Below, one piece after another: positions 25,766 to 35,550 of a DNA stretch of 64,000 nt. Origin of the DNA: Bacillota bacterium (lineage in GTDB: Bacteria > Bacillota > Limnochordia > Darwinibacteriales > Darwinibacteriaceae); NCBI GenBank assembly GCA_012838305.1, contig DUPN01000100.1, positions 94,489 to 158,488 of the forward strand, written 5' to 3'. The notes beneath the pieces are model-generated. The model searched no databases, had not been told where the DNA came from, and worked only from the letters and a program-made list of their open reading frames with translations. The translations under genes and the position numbers were made by a program. The first letter of the stretch is position 1; every line of letters begins with the position of its first letter.

Positions 25766-26587
25766 GTGACCACAGTTCAGGCCATCGTTTTAGGGATTAT
25801 CCAGGGTCTTACAGAGTTTCTGCCAGTGAGTTCATCGGGGCATCTCGTTTTGTTCTCGCAGCTCTTTGCAGTGGAACAATCGTCCCTTGTCTTCGAAGTT
25901 ATGGTCCATGTGGGTACCTTGTTCGCGGTTCTAGTGGCGCTCCGCACTGAAGTGCTGGTCCTGCTCACCTCCGTTTTGAAGCTGGTGCGCTCCCCCAAGA
26001 AAACAAGACAGCTCCTCAGGGAGGATCCAGGCTGCCGAATCCTCTTGGCGATTGTGGTAGGTACCCTGCCCGCTGTGGTTGCGGCCCTTTTGTTGAAAGA
26101 CCTCATTGAGACCTTGTTCACGAGTACACTTTTGGTGGGACTGATGCTGGTTGTGACTGGTACCATCTTGTACTGGACCGAGCGTTACAAGGTGCAGAAA
26201 CGAGGGATGCAGGCCATCTCGGCCCGGGACGCTCTAGTGATCGGACTCGGTCAGGCCCTGGCCATCGTTCCTGGACTTTCCCGCTCGGGAACCACCATCG
26301 CCATGGGCTTATTCCGAGGTCTGGATCGAGACAGTTCTGCCCGTTTCTCCTTTTTGCTGGCCATTCCAGCCATTTTGGGAGCTTTGGTCTTTTCCCTCGA
26401 TGATCTGCTGCAGGGAACGGCGAACCTGGGGTGGGGACCTCTCGGGGCCGGTTTCCTGGCTGCAGGGCTCACCGGATATGTGGCCATTCGCTTTTTGTTG
26501 GATTTGGTAAAAAAAGGACGCTTAATTTGGTTCTCCTATTATACTTGGCTGGTGGGAGCTTTGATTTTGGTAATGCAACTGGCTTAG
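25766..26587 (+). CDS. uppP: Undecaprenyl-diphosphatase
   Basis: 273 residues, polytopic membrane enzyme of the UppP/BacA family that regenerates the lipid carrier undecaprenyl phosphate and can give bacitracin resistance. Both signature motifs are present: GLTEFLPVSSSGHL near residue 14 and VPGLSRSGTTIA near residue 170. GTG start after GGGGAGGAG. It follows the Na/Pi symporter by 23 bases, so recovered phosphate and carrier recycling may share a transcript. Confidence 0.95.
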   Translation: MTTVQAIVLGIIQGLTEFLPVSSSGHLVLFSQLFAVEQSSLVFEVMVHVGTLFAVLVALRTEVLVLLTSVLKLVRSPKKTRQLLREDPGCRILLAIVVGTLPAVVAALLLKDLIETLFTSTLLVGLMLVVTGTILYWTERYKVQKRGMQAISARDALVIGLGQALAIVPGLSRSGTTIAMGLFRGLDRDSSARFSFLLAIPAILGALVFSLDDLLQGTANLGWGPLGAGFLAAGLTGYVAIRFLLDLVKKGRLIWFSYYTWLVGALILVMQLA

Positions 26588-26623
26588 AATCATGGCAGGA
26601 AAACGAATGATAAGGTGGAAATA

Positions 26624-27304
26624 ATGAGTATTCGTAAGAATTTGCAGGATGTACAAGCTCGCATCAAGAAAGCGGCCGAAAAAAGCGGTCGCAGCGAGTC
26701 TGACGTGCAGCTGCTTGGCGTGACCAAGTATGCATCGGACAGAGAAGTCCAGGAATTAGTTTGTCTCGGCGTAACGCAGTTGGGGGAAAGCCGGATCCAG
26801 GATGCCAAAAAGCGCCTACAGCTTTTTCCCAACGTGAAATGGCACTTTATCGGACGACTACAGACAAACAAAGTGCGTTATTGTGAACACTTTTCCTTAA
26901 TCCATTCCCTCGACCGGTGGAACCTAGCCGAAGTGCTGCAGCGCAGAGCAAGCCAGTGGGGTAGGGTCCAGGATGTCCTGATTCAAGTCAATGTTTCGGG
27001 AGAAGGCAGCAAGACGGGCTTGGCCCCGAGGGAGATCAAAGACTTCGCCGAAAAGGTCCTTGGGGAATGTCCGAATTTGCGTGTGCGGGGTCTCATGACC
27101 ATGGCACCCTTCGTGGAGCCCGAAGAAACACGGACGTTTTTCCGGGAGACCCGTTTGACCTACGAAGGGCTGCAAGAGGAACTTGGGGTGTCTTGGGACA
27201 TTTTGTCCATGGGTATGACGAATGACTTTGAAGTAGCAATCGAAGAGGGAGCCACATTGGTGCGGATTGGTTCGGCACTGTTCTCGAAGGGGGATTCAGC
27301 ATGA
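26624..27304 (+). CDS. yggS: YggS family PLP-binding protein
   Basis: 226 residues, PLP homeostasis protein (PROSC/YlmE family). The cofactor lysine is in LLGVTKYASDREVQ near residue 35; WHFIGRLQTNK and LSMGMTNDFEVAIEEG (phosphate site) are clear. It opens the cell division cluster yggS-sepF-yggT-ylmH-divIVA that is conserved in Firmicutes. ATG at 26624 after AAGGTGGA. Four-base overlap with sepF. Confidence 0.93.
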   Translation: MSIRKNLQDVQARIKKAAEKSGRSESDVQLLGVTKYASDREVQELVCLGVTQLGESRIQDAKKRLQLFPNVKWHFIGRLQTNKVRYCEHFSLIHSLDRWNLAEVLQRRASQWGRVQDVLIQVNVSGEGSKTGLAPREIKDFAEKVLGECPNLRVRGLMTMAPFVEPEETRTFFRETRLTYEGLQEELGVSWDILSMGMTNDFEVAIEEGATLVRIGSALFSKGDSA

Positions 27305-27780
27305 GCGATTTTGTCCACAAACTGAAGGTTTTTTTAGGCGTCACCGAGGAGTATGAAGAAGAACGGCCATTTGAACGAATCCAAGAGAAAGCTGAAGAGG
27401 ACATCCGCCCTTTAAGGCGGGAGCGCGGCAAAAAGCAGCCAGCCAAGCAGCAAGTTCAAGGCAAACCTGCTCTGATTGGCATCTCCGGCGGCCAGATTGT
27501 GCAGGCTAAGATGGTCATCTTAGAGCCACGGGCGTATGAAGAGGTTAAGGAGTATGTTGGACACCTCAAAGCCCGCAGGTCCTTGATTCTGCGCCTCCAT
27601 TTGGTGGACAAACGCGAAGCCCAGCGAATTGTGGATTTCATGAGCGGCACAACCTATGCCCTGGAAGGTAATATGCGGAAACTGGGCGATACGATCTTCT
27701 GCTTTACACCAGCCTCCGTCGCCATCGAGGGAGACTTGGAATCGGATTTTTTTGAGATGATTCGGAAGGAAAGCGAGTGA
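27301..27780 (+). CDS. sepF: Cell division protein SepF
   Basis: 159 residues: N-terminal amphipathic membrane-binding helix (SDFVHKLKVFLGV), a charged linker (about 20-60), and the C-terminal SepF domain (about 70-155) with IVDFMSGTTYALEGNM. It polymerises and anchors FtsZ to the membrane. ATGA overlap with yggS. Confidence 0.93.
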   Translation: MSDFVHKLKVFLGVTEEYEEERPFERIQEKAEEDIRPLRRERGKKQPAKQQVQGKPALIGISGGQIVQAKMVILEPRAYEEVKEYVGHLKARRSLILRLHLVDKREAQRIVDFMSGTTYALEGNMRKLGDTIFCFTPASVAIEGDLESDFFEMIRKESE

Positions 27781-27787
27781 TTCACAG

Positions 27788-28054
27788 GTGCGGATTATTG
27801 CCGTGGCGGATCTCCTTTTTGAACTCTATACTTGGATTCTTGTGGCCCGATTTCTGCTGACCTGGATCCCGAGTGTGGACTACTCCCATCCCGTCGTCCG
27901 ATTTATCCATCGGGCCACCGATGTTGTGGTGCGTCCCTTCCGGGGGATTCTGCCTCCCATGGGTGCCATTGATTTTTCTCCGCTGTTGATGTTTCTTGTG
28001 CTGCGGATGGCCTATTCTCTGTTGAGAAGACTCCTGTTTGTGTTTGCCTTCTAG
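27788..28054 (+). CDS. ylmG: YggT family membrane protein
   Basis: 88 residues with two hydrophobic helices (about 5-22 and 60-85) flanking VDYSHPVVRFIHRATDVVVRP, typical YggT/YlmG. Role not firmly known; it is constantly found next to sepF and divIVA. GTG start 7 bases after the sepF stop. Confidence 0.85.
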   Translation: MRIIAVADLLFELYTWILVARFLLTWIPSVDYSHPVVRFIHRATDVVVRPFRGILPPMGAIDFSPLLMFLVLRMAYSLLRRLLFVFAF

Positions 28055-28090
28055 GAGCATGGTTTGGTCTGTTAGGAAGGATTGAGAGCG

Positions 28091-28876
28091 TTGAAGTATG
28101 AAGAGCTGCTAGGGCATTTACGGGGCGAAGCAGAGCAGAGCTTAGGACGTCATATTCTGGACTTAGCCCGCCAGTCGTGGAACACCAATCGCCCCCAGAT
28201 CACGGATTTTTACGATCCCTACGAGCGGCAAGTGGCGCAGAGTGTCCTAGGCAGCGTTCCCGAAGTGGCCCTCTTGTACCAAGGGGGGTACAAAAAGGCC
28301 GAACGGGCCCGTTTCGTCCTTTATCCCCAATTCTATCTGACCGAAACCATTCCATCGTCGATCAGGGTCTTGGAGGCCAAGGGCAACTTTACCTTTCAGA
28401 CGGTAAAACACGGCGATTACCTGGGCTCCATTTTAGGCCTGGGCCTCAAACGGGGGAAAATAGGGGACATCTTGGTCCTAGACCATGGCTGCCAGGCCAT
28501 TGTCGCCGCCGAAGCGGCAGACTATATCTTGAGTCAATGGACCCAAGTGCACAAGGTTCCCATTTCAGTCAGGGAGATTGATGAACAGCAATTGGCCGTA
28601 GAGCCAGAGCGTATCAAGGAAATCCGAGCTACAGTAGCTTCTTTACGCCTAGATGCAGTCGCGGCTGAGGGCTACGGGACCTCTCGTTCCAAAATAGTCC
28701 GGGAGATTAAAGGTGAAAGGCTGAAACTTAACTGGAAACCCGTCATCAATCCCTCCCTCAGCATTTCCCAAGGAGATGTCCTCTCCATGCGAGGACGGGG
28801 ACGCGTTGTTGTTTCAGAAGTGGGTGGCACAACCAGAAAGGGCCGAATCAATATTGTGTTGCATCGGTATTTTTAG
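28091..28876 (+). CDS. ylmH: YlmH family RNA-binding S4 domain protein
   Basis: About 261 residues: an N-terminal RNA-binding region (YPQFYLTE, FTFQTVKHGDYLGSILGLG) and a C-terminal S4 domain (about 175-240, LRLDAVAAEGYGTSRSKI). Homologs bind ribosomal complexes and have been tied to ribosome rescue. The start is uncertain: TTG at 28091 has proper spacing from AGGAAGG (28074-28080), whereas TTG at 28082 is only one base away from it. Sits between yggT and divIVA as in other Firmicutes. Confidence 0.85.
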   Translation: MKYEELLGHLRGEAEQSLGRHILDLARQSWNTNRPQITDFYDPYERQVAQSVLGSVPEVALLYQGGYKKAERARFVLYPQFYLTETIPSSIRVLEAKGNFTFQTVKHGDYLGSILGLGLKRGKIGDILVLDHGCQAIVAAEAADYILSQWTQVHKVPISVREIDEQQLAVEPERIKEIRATVASLRLDAVAAEGYGTSRSKIVREIKGERLKLNWKPVINPSLSISQGDVLSMRGRGRVVVSEVGGTTRKGRINIVLHRYF

Positions 28877-28888
28877 GAGGTGGCAGGC

Positions 28889-29419
28889 GTGTTAAAGCCA
28901 ATGGACATTCATAACATGGAGTTCAAACGGACATTCAAAGGCTATGACCCTGACGAGGTGGATGAGTTTCTGGCAACCATTGTGATCAAGTATGAGTCCA
29001 TGTATCAAGAAAACCGGAGACTACAGGGTGAGATTAAGGCCCTGCGGGAGGAACTCGAAGGAAAAGGCGGCAATGAACAGGACATCTACGATCTAATCTC
29101 CCTGACCAAACAGACCGTGCAGGAAGTGAAAGCGATATCGAGGATCGAAGCGGACAATGTGGTTAATGTGGCCCAGTCCGAGGCGGAGCGGATCCTTGTT
29201 GAGGCCCGCCTCAAAGCCCAGCATCTGTTGGCCGATGCCGAAGAACGCTTAGAACGGACCGAGAGGGCCGAGCGCCAGCTCCGGGAAAAGGTGCGCCTGA
29301 CGATGGAAGCCATCTGGAATAGTCTGACCGATGCCGAAGAGGCCCCTGGCGCCACCCGACCGTATCGTGATCTGGCCTCGTCCACCAGCGAGGAGGGGCA
29401 GGGAGAAGGGGAAGAATAA
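28889..29419 (+). CDS. divIVA: DivIVA domain cell division/polarity protein
   Basis: 176 residues. The N-terminal DivIVA lipid-binding domain is clear (MEFKRTFKGYDPDEVDEFL), followed by long coiled coils (about 35-70 and 85-150) and a polar tail. It marks curved membranes at poles and septa. GTG at 28889 lies eight bases after AGGAGG (28875-28880). It closes the division cluster; a strong promoter and T-box follow. Confidence 0.92.
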   Translation: MLKPMDIHNMEFKRTFKGYDPDEVDEFLATIVIKYESMYQENRRLQGEIKALREELEGKGGNEQDIYDLISLTKQTVQEVKAISRIEADNVVNVAQSEAERILVEARLKAQHLLADAEERLERTERAERQLREKVRLTMEAIWNSLTDAEEAPGATRPYRDLASSTSEEGQGEGEE

Positions 29420-29423
29420 CGGT

Positions 29424-29452
29424 TTGACATTAGGTTTGAGCTTCGATATAAT
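29424..29452 (+). promoter_or_regulatory. Consensus sigma-A promoter for ileS
   Basis: Perfect TTGACA (29424-29429), 17-base spacer, perfect TATAAT (29447-29452). Confidence 0.92.
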
Positions 29453-29459
29453 GGCGGTA

Positions 29460-29694
29460 ATACGAAAAAACGATGAACGGGAGAGTACTCACTGGCTTTG
29501 GTTTCAGAGAGTCCGGTTAGGTGCAAGCGGATACCAAAAAAAGTGAAGGAAGATCACCCTGGAGTTGCTGGCTGAAAAAGAAAAGTAGGCTACGTCGGTG
29601 GTACCGTTACAACCATAGAGTGAAGACAGTCTTACTATGTCTTAACTAGGGTGGTACCGCGGTTTCCTCGTCCCTTTTTGGGGCGAGTTTTTTT
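29460..29694 (+). ncRNA. T-box riboswitch (isoleucine) with terminator
   Basis: The T-box sequence AGGGTGGTACCGCG is at 29648-29661. An ATC triplet at 29553-29555, in GAAGATCACC, is well placed as the specifier codon and matches isoleucine. Stem I apical sequence AGAGAGTCCGGT lies near 29505-29520. The terminator is CTCGTCCC (29667-29674) with GGGGCGAG (29680-29687) and seven T. Uncharged tRNA-Ile would stabilise the antiterminator and allow ileS transcription. Confidence 0.95.
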
Positions 29695-29714
29695 GTATTT
29701 GAGGAGGTATTCAA

Positions 29715-32495
29715 GTGGAAAAAGGATCCATGTACCAACACACCCTGCAGCTGCCGCAGACAGAGTTTCCCATGCGGGGCAATCTGCCCAAAAGGGAACC
29801 TTCTATGCTGGAAAAATGGCAAAAAGAAGATTATTACGGGCAGCTACAGGCTCTAGGCCAAGCCCAGGACCGTCCCGTCTACATTTTGCATGACGGCCCT
29901 CCCTATGCCAATGGCAACATCCATATCGGCACAGCCCTCAATAAGATTCTGAAAGACATTGTGATGCGCTCCCGCAGCCTAGGAGGGTGCCATGTGCCCT
30001 ATGTCCCCGGTTGGGATACCCACGGGCTCCCCATTGAGCTGCATGTTGTGCGATCGCTAGGTGCCGCCAGGGAAGGTATGGATGCGGCTGAGTTTCGCAG
30101 GCATTGCCAAGAGTATGCCCTGGGACAAGTTGACAACCAGCGGGAGCAGTTCCAGCGCCTCGGTGTCTGGGGCGACTGGTCGGAGCCCTATTTGACGCTG
30201 AAACCGGAGTATGAAGGCATTCAAATCCGCATCTTTGGCGAAATGATGAAAAAGGGCTATGTGTACAAAGCCCTTAAGCCGGTGTACTGGTGTTCCGACT
30301 GCCAGACCGCCTTGGCTGAGGCCGAGATCGAGTATGATGATCACCGCTCGCCCAGTATCTACGTGCGTTTCCCTGTGGCAGACGCCAAGGGGATTCTACC
30401 TGAAGAGGATACCTTCTTTGTGATCTGGACCACCACACCCTGGACCATCCCGGCGAATTTAGCCATCGCTCTGCACCCGTATTTCGACTATGTCCTTGTT
30501 CAGACCGATCAGGGCAAGTTGGTCGTAGCCAAGGAATTGGCCCAAGGCGTGCTGGAGGAGCTTGGCCTTCAATCCCAGGGGATCCTGGCAGAGTTTAAGG
30601 GTTCCGAACTGGAGGGTATCGTCTGTAAACATCCCCTGATGGATCGCGATTCCCTGGTGATTTTAGGTGATCACGTCACGCTAGAAGCTGGAACCGGATG
30701 TGTGCACACCGCTCCCGGCCATGGCCACGAAGACTATGTGGTGGGTCTAGAGTATGGATTGCCCATCCTTTCCCCCGTAGACGGTCAAGGGCGCTTTACG
30801 AAAGAAGCAGGGCCCTATGCGGGTTTGACCTTAGATGAAGGAAACCGAGCCGTGGTGAAGGATCTCAACGCGGCAGGAGCCCTGCTCAAGCTGGACTTTG
30901 TGGAGCATTCCTATCCCCACTGCTGGCGCTGCAAAGACCCGGTGATCTACCGCTCCACGGACCAATGGTTTGTTTCCATTGATCAGTTTCGTCAAAACAT
31001 GCTCCAGGCCATCGACGAAGTAGAGTGGATTCCCAGCTGGGGCATTGATCGCATCCGGGGCATGGTGGCCGATCGCGCCGACTGGTGTATTTCCAGGCAA
31101 AGGATCTGGGGTGTACCCATCCCTGTATTTTACTGTTCCTGCGGCGAAACCATTGCCTCCCAAGAAACGATCGATCATGTCGCCCAGGTCTTCTCGGAGG
31201 AAGGTTCCAATGCCTGGTTTGAACGGCCGGTGCAGGAACTTCTGCCGCCGGGATATGTGTGTCCATTCTGCGGTGGACAGAGTTTCACCAAGGAAACCGA
31301 TACAATGGATGTCTGGTTTGACTCGGGCATCTCCCATCAGGCTGTGCTCACGACCCGGGAGGGTCTTTCCTGGCCTTGCGATCTCTATTTGGAAGGAAGC
31401 GACCAGCACCGCGGCTGGTTCCAGTCCTCATTGTCCACTTCTGTGGCGACCAAAGGCCAGGCTCCCTACAAAGCGGTGCTCACCCATGGCATGGTGGTGG
31501 ACGGAGAGGGCAAAAAGATGTCCAAGTCCCTGGGGAATGTAGTGGGACCCGAGGAAGTCTGGAACCAATATGGAGCCGACGTTCTCCGTCTGTGGGTCGC
31601 CTCTTCGGAGTTTCGAGGCGATGTGCGCATCTCCGCTGACATCCTGAAACAGCTGTCCGACGCCTACCGGCGCATTCGCAATACGGCCCGTTTCATGCTG
31701 GGCAATCTCCATGATTTTGATCCTGATCAGCACAGTGTGCCCTATGAGCAGCTGGAGGAGCTCGATCGCTGGGCTTTGATGCAGCTGGCCAAGCTGAGTA
31801 AGAGAATGCGAACCGCCTATGCCAAGTATGATCTGCACATTGCCTATCACGCAGCACACAAGTTTGCATCCGTTGACTTGGGAGGCTTTTACCTTGATGT
31901 ACTCAAGGACCGCTTGTATTGCGACAAGGCCGATGATCCTCGGAGGCGTTCGGCCCAGACGGCCCTCTTGATCATTTTGAAGGAATTCACCCAGCTCCTG
32001 GCGCCAATTTTGGTCTTTACCGCCGAAGAGATCTGGGGGCACCTGCCCCAAGCGCTGTGCACAGAGAAGAGCGTACACTTTACCACCTGGGACCAGCTGC
32101 CTGAAAGCTATTGGGATCCTGCCTTGGATCAGCGCTGGGAAGCCTTTTTAGATATCCGCCGCGTTGTGGCCAAAGGACTGGAGATAGCTCGGGTGGAGAA
32201 GACCATCGGTGCCGCCAATGAGGCCAGATTGGTGATCTACGCGGACGAACAGCATACCGAAGTCCTGCAGTCCCTGAGCAAAGACTTGCGTCTGCTCTTC
32301 ATCGTCTCCGAGGTCGATCTGCGGCCCTATGGAGAAAAGCAGCAAGCACTCTATGGTGAGGAAGGAATCGCTGTGGATGTGACCCGAGCCAGTGGCGACC
32401 GCTGCGAACGCTGCTGGAAGTACTTTCTCGAAATGAGCGATGATCCAGAACATTCCCAGATCTGCCAGCGTTGCCTAGACGCCATTCAGTCCTAG
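29715..32495 (+). CDS. ileS: Isoleucyl-tRNA synthetase
   Basis: 926 residues, full length class I synthetase. Seen are the HIGH-type motif YANGNIHIGTALNK (about residue 62), the editing domain with TTPWTIPANLAI, the KMSKS loop GKKMSKSLGNV (about residue 598) and a C-terminal zinc site CERCW...CQRC. It charges tRNA-Ile. GTG start at 29715 is six bases after GAGGAGGT. Controlled by the T-box upstream; a terminator follows. Confidence 0.97.
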   Translation: MEKGSMYQHTLQLPQTEFPMRGNLPKREPSMLEKWQKEDYYGQLQALGQAQDRPVYILHDGPPYANGNIHIGTALNKILKDIVMRSRSLGGCHVPYVPGWDTHGLPIELHVVRSLGAAREGMDAAEFRRHCQEYALGQVDNQREQFQRLGVWGDWSEPYLTLKPEYEGIQIRIFGEMMKKGYVYKALKPVYWCSDCQTALAEAEIEYDDHRSPSIYVRFPVADAKGILPEEDTFFVIWTTTPWTIPANLAIALHPYFDYVLVQTDQGKLVVAKELAQGVLEELGLQSQGILAEFKGSELEGIVCKHPLMDRDSLVILGDHVTLEAGTGCVHTAPGHGHEDYVVGLEYGLPILSPVDGQGRFTKEAGPYAGLTLDEGNRAVVKDLNAAGALLKLDFVEHSYPHCWRCKDPVIYRSTDQWFVSIDQFRQNMLQAIDEVEWIPSWGIDRIRGMVADRADWCISRQRIWGVPIPVFYCSCGETIASQETIDHVAQVFSEEGSNAWFERPVQELLPPGYVCPFCGGQSFTKETDTMDVWFDSGISHQAVLTTREGLSWPCDLYLEGSDQHRGWFQSSLSTSVATKGQAPYKAVLTHGMVVDGEGKKMSKSLGNVVGPEEVWNQYGADVLRLWVASSEFRGDVRISADILKQLSDAYRRIRNTARFMLGNLHDFDPDQHSVPYEQLEELDRWALMQLAKLSKRMRTAYAKYDLHIAYHAAHKFASVDLGGFYLDVLKDRLYCDKADDPRRRSAQTALLIILKEFTQLLAPILVFTAEEIWGHLPQALCTEKSVHFTTWDQLPESYWDPALDQRWEAFLDIRRVVAKGLEIARVEKTIGAANEARLVIYADEQHTEVLQSLSKDLRLLFIVSEVDLRPYGEKQQALYGEEGIAVDVTRASGDRCERCWKYFLEMSDDPEHSQICQRCLDAIQS

Positions 32496-32510
32496 AGTGA
32501 AGCCTGCATG

Positions 32511-32541
32511 CCCCCTGCCACCGTATAAGGCAGGGGGTTTT
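32511..32541 (+). terminator. Rho-independent terminator after ileS
   Basis: Perfect 9-bp stem CCCCCTGCC/GGCAGGGGG with a TTTT tail. Confidence 0.92.
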
Positions 32542-32567
32542 GCATACTCTAAGACAAGAAGGGATGG

Positions 32568-32882
32568 GTGAATGTGGCGGATCGCATTAGCTCCGGCTTG
32601 TTACAAAACCTGGTAATTAGAACGGAAGAGCTGATACAGGCCCTGGAAAAGGCGAGTATTGCCGAGTATATCGAGTTATTCAAAAAACCAAGGCGCATGC
32701 TCTATTTGAGCTTTCTGTCGGGAATCGCCCGTGGTTTTGGTTTGGCCATCGGCTTTACCCTGGTGGGAGCCATCTTTTTGTATGCCCTGGGCACACTCGC
32801 CTCGCTCAATCTCCCTATAGTGGGTGAGTTCATCGCCGAAATCGCCCGCATTGTCCAAAACGAACTGGCTGTACGGCCTTAG
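32568..32882 (+). CDS. DUF5665 family membrane protein
   Basis: 104 residues. An N-terminal helical part (about 1-40, EYIELFKKPRRML) precedes one hydrophobic segment of about 25 residues (GLAIGFTLVGAIFLYALGTL). Matches the DUF5665 family of small Firmicute membrane proteins; function unknown. GTG at 32568 is used; GTG at 32574 is also possible. The dksA/yteA-like gene follows 9 bases later, so they are probably co-transcribed. Confidence 0.7.
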   Translation: MNVADRISSGLLQNLVIRTEELIQALEKASIAEYIELFKKPRRMLYLSFLSGIARGFGLAIGFTLVGAIFLYALGTLASLNLPIVGEFIAEIARIVQNELAVRP

Positions 32883-32891
32883 GAGGTCAAG

Positions 32892-33422
32892 ATGAAGAAA
32901 CAACGATTGCAGAAACTGCAAACCATGTTGAAAGAGGAACAAGGCGAACTGCAAGAACTTGAGGAAAGGCTCTCGGGCCCCGGCGGCCTGGGAGCATCCA
33001 TGAATGATGCAACCGGTGAGCTCTCGGCCTACGATAACCATCCTGGGGATTATGGATCGGAGATGCATGAGCGCAGTAAGGATTTGGGACTCCTGCAGAT
33101 GACGCGGAAGCAGATTGCAGAGATTGAAGAAGCGCAAGAATCCATCCGGGATGGAAACTACGGGGTCTGCCGCCATTGCGGGCAGGCGATATCCGAAAAA
33201 CGTCTCCTGGCTTTACCTCGCACCCTGTTGTGCGTCAAGTGCCAGCGCCAACAGGAAGACAAAGACACAAACCATCGTCCGGTGGAAGAAGAGCTGCTGG
33301 CGCCCCCCTTTGGCCGCACCTTCACCGACGGTGAAGACAGCGTGATCTTTGATGGAGAAGACGCCTGGGAAGCAGTGGAGCGATATGGGACATCGAGTTC
33401 CGATGGGAACGAGCACCACTAG
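32892..33422 (+). CDS. TraR/DksA-type zinc finger protein, YteA-like
   Basis: 176 residues: N-terminal coiled coil (about 1-35), NATGELSAYDNHPGDYGSEMHERSKDLG typical of YteA (quoted only in part: YDNHPGDYGSEMHER), then a four-cysteine zinc finger CRHCG...CVKC (about residues 95-120) and an acidic C-tail. The YteA group is found in spore formers; DksA relatives bind RNA polymerase. Start ATG after AGGAGGTC. Confidence 0.82.
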   Translation: MKKQRLQKLQTMLKEEQGELQELEERLSGPGGLGASMNDATGELSAYDNHPGDYGSEMHERSKDLGLLQMTRKQIAEIEEAQESIRDGNYGVCRHCGQAISEKRLLALPRTLLCVKCQRQQEDKDTNHRPVEEELLAPPFGRTFTDGEDSVIFDGEDAWEAVERYGTSSSDGNEHH

Positions 33423-33482
33423 GAGGGAAATCCTTCCCCGCGCAGAACTATGCACAGAGCAGAAGGGAAGGGGCCGTGACCT

Positions 33483-33923
33483 TTGAGGTATACACTTGCA
33501 GCGGGATTGATTCTAGCATCGGATCGCATCTCCAAGTTCTTGGTTATGCGTCATATGACGGAGGGGCAGAGCATCCCCTTACTGCCTCCCCTTTTGTATG
33601 TAACCTATGTGCAAAACAGGGGAGCTGCCTTTGGCTTTCTGCAAGGCCAAACAGTCTTGCTCTCCGCGATCGCCCTCTTGTGTCTGCTCTTCATTTCTAC
33701 CCAATGGAAAAAGATCATGGCCAAGAGCCCCTTTGTACGTTGGGGCGTGGTCATCGCCTTGATGGGAGCCATTGGCAATCTCATTGACCGCTTGCGCTGG
33801 GGTGCTGTCATCGACTTTGTGGACATTCGCATTTTTGTGTTCAATGTGGCTGATACGGCGATCGTAGCTGGAGTAGGCCTGCTTTTTTGGGAGGTTCTGA
33901 TCCATGACCGGAAAGAAGGGTGA
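33483..33923 (+). CDS. lspA: Lipoprotein signal peptidase
   Basis: 146 residues, four membrane helices. The aspartyl protease motifs are VQNRGAAFG, GNLIDRLRWGAVIDFVD and FNVADTAI, with the two catalytic aspartates. It cleaves diacylglyceryl-prolipoproteins. The TTG start at 33483 is about 10 bases after AAGGGGCC. The end overlaps rluD by 20 bases. Confidence 0.92.
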   Translation: MRYTLAAGLILASDRISKFLVMRHMTEGQSIPLLPPLLYVTYVQNRGAAFGFLQGQTVLLSAIALLCLLFISTQWKKIMAKSPFVRWGVVIALMGAIGNLIDRLRWGAVIDFVDIRIFVFNVADTAIVAGVGLLFWEVLIHDRKEG

Positions 33924-34824
33924 GTGCTGCCAATTTACGGTAACAGAGGAGCCGGGCTCCCGTCTGGATCTGTGGCTCAGTGAGCGGTTGGATCTGACCC
34001 GATCGCAGTTAAAGCGTTTGATCGATGGGCACAGGATCAAGGTCAACGGCGAGGCTGTTAAAGCAGGCTACCAGGTTAAGCAGGGAGATCAGATTACAGT
34101 GCAGTTCCCAGAAATCAGAAATCCCAGCCTCTCCCCTGAACCCATTCCTCTGGAGATTGTTTACGAAGATGAAGCCCTGGTAGTGATCAACAAGCCCAAG
34201 GGGCTGGTGGTGCATGTCGGTGCAGGCCACTTCCGGGGTACACTGGTCAATGCCCTCCTGGCCCAGGTGGATCAGCTGGCGGAGGGAGCCGGGAAATACC
34301 GTCCGGGCATTGTGCATCGACTGGACAAGGACACCAGCGGTCTCATGCTTGTGGCAAAAACCAACGAGAGCTATGCTTACTTGACAAAACAGCTCCAGGA
34401 CAGGCTGGTAAAACGGGTCTATGTGGCTCTGGTGCAAGGGGTTTTGGCAGATTCTGAAGGGACCATCGATCGGCCCATGGGCCGACACCCCAAGGATCGC
34501 AAGAAGATGGCTGTGGTGCCTACGGGACGCCAGGCGCAAACCCATTTTTCTGTGCAGGAACGGTTCCGTCGGCACTCCCTGCTTAAGTGTTCCCTGGTAA
34601 CGGGGCGGACGCACCAAATTCGAGTGCATTTAGCCAGCATTCACCATCCCATCGTTGGAGATCCGCTCTACGGGCGAAAGAGAGACAACTTAGGGGCAGA
34701 AACGCAAATGCTCCATGCCTACTACTTGGGCCTAAAGCACCCCTCGGGCCGGTTTTTGGAGTTTGAAGCCCGCCCGGATCAGGAGTTTCTACAAATCGTA
34801 GAAAAGGCACGCAAAATTGGTTGA
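33904..34824 (+). CDS. rluD: RluD-type 23S rRNA pseudouridine synthase
   Basis: 306 residues: N-terminal S4 RNA-binding domain (about 12-75, RLDLWLSERLDLTRSQLKRL in part) and catalytic domain with the aspartate in HRLDKDTSGLML near residue 142. The later GRTHQIRVHL motif is present. It makes pseudouridines in 23S rRNA. Start overlaps lspA, the usual arrangement in Firmicutes; GGGAGG precedes the ATG. Confidence 0.93.
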   Translation: MTGKKGECCQFTVTEEPGSRLDLWLSERLDLTRSQLKRLIDGHRIKVNGEAVKAGYQVKQGDQITVQFPEIRNPSLSPEPIPLEIVYEDEALVVINKPKGLVVHVGAGHFRGTLVNALLAQVDQLAEGAGKYRPGIVHRLDKDTSGLMLVAKTNESYAYLTKQLQDRLVKRVYVALVQGVLADSEGTIDRPMGRHPKDRKKMAVVPTGRQAQTHFSVQERFRRHSLLKCSLVTGRTHQIRVHLASIHHPIVGDPLYGRKRDNLGAETQMLHAYYLGLKHPSGRFLEFEARPDQEFLQIVEKARKIG

Positions 34825-34849
34825 CAAGTCCCTGCTCGTAGTGTACCGT
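34821..34849 (+). promoter_or_regulatory. Promoter for pyrR
   Basis: TTGACA (34821-34826), 17-base spacer, weak TACCGT (34844-34849). It overlaps the rluD stop codon. Confidence 0.65.
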
Positions 34850-35516
<667 letters not shown>

Positions 35517-35550
35517 TTAAGTCCCGCGAGACTTCAAAGGAGGAAAATTG

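Noticed and set aside
30831-32078. Long minus-strand open frames (192 and 216 codons) inside ileS
   Set aside because: Shadows of the conserved synthetase reading frame; no ribosome binding site or recognisable protein.
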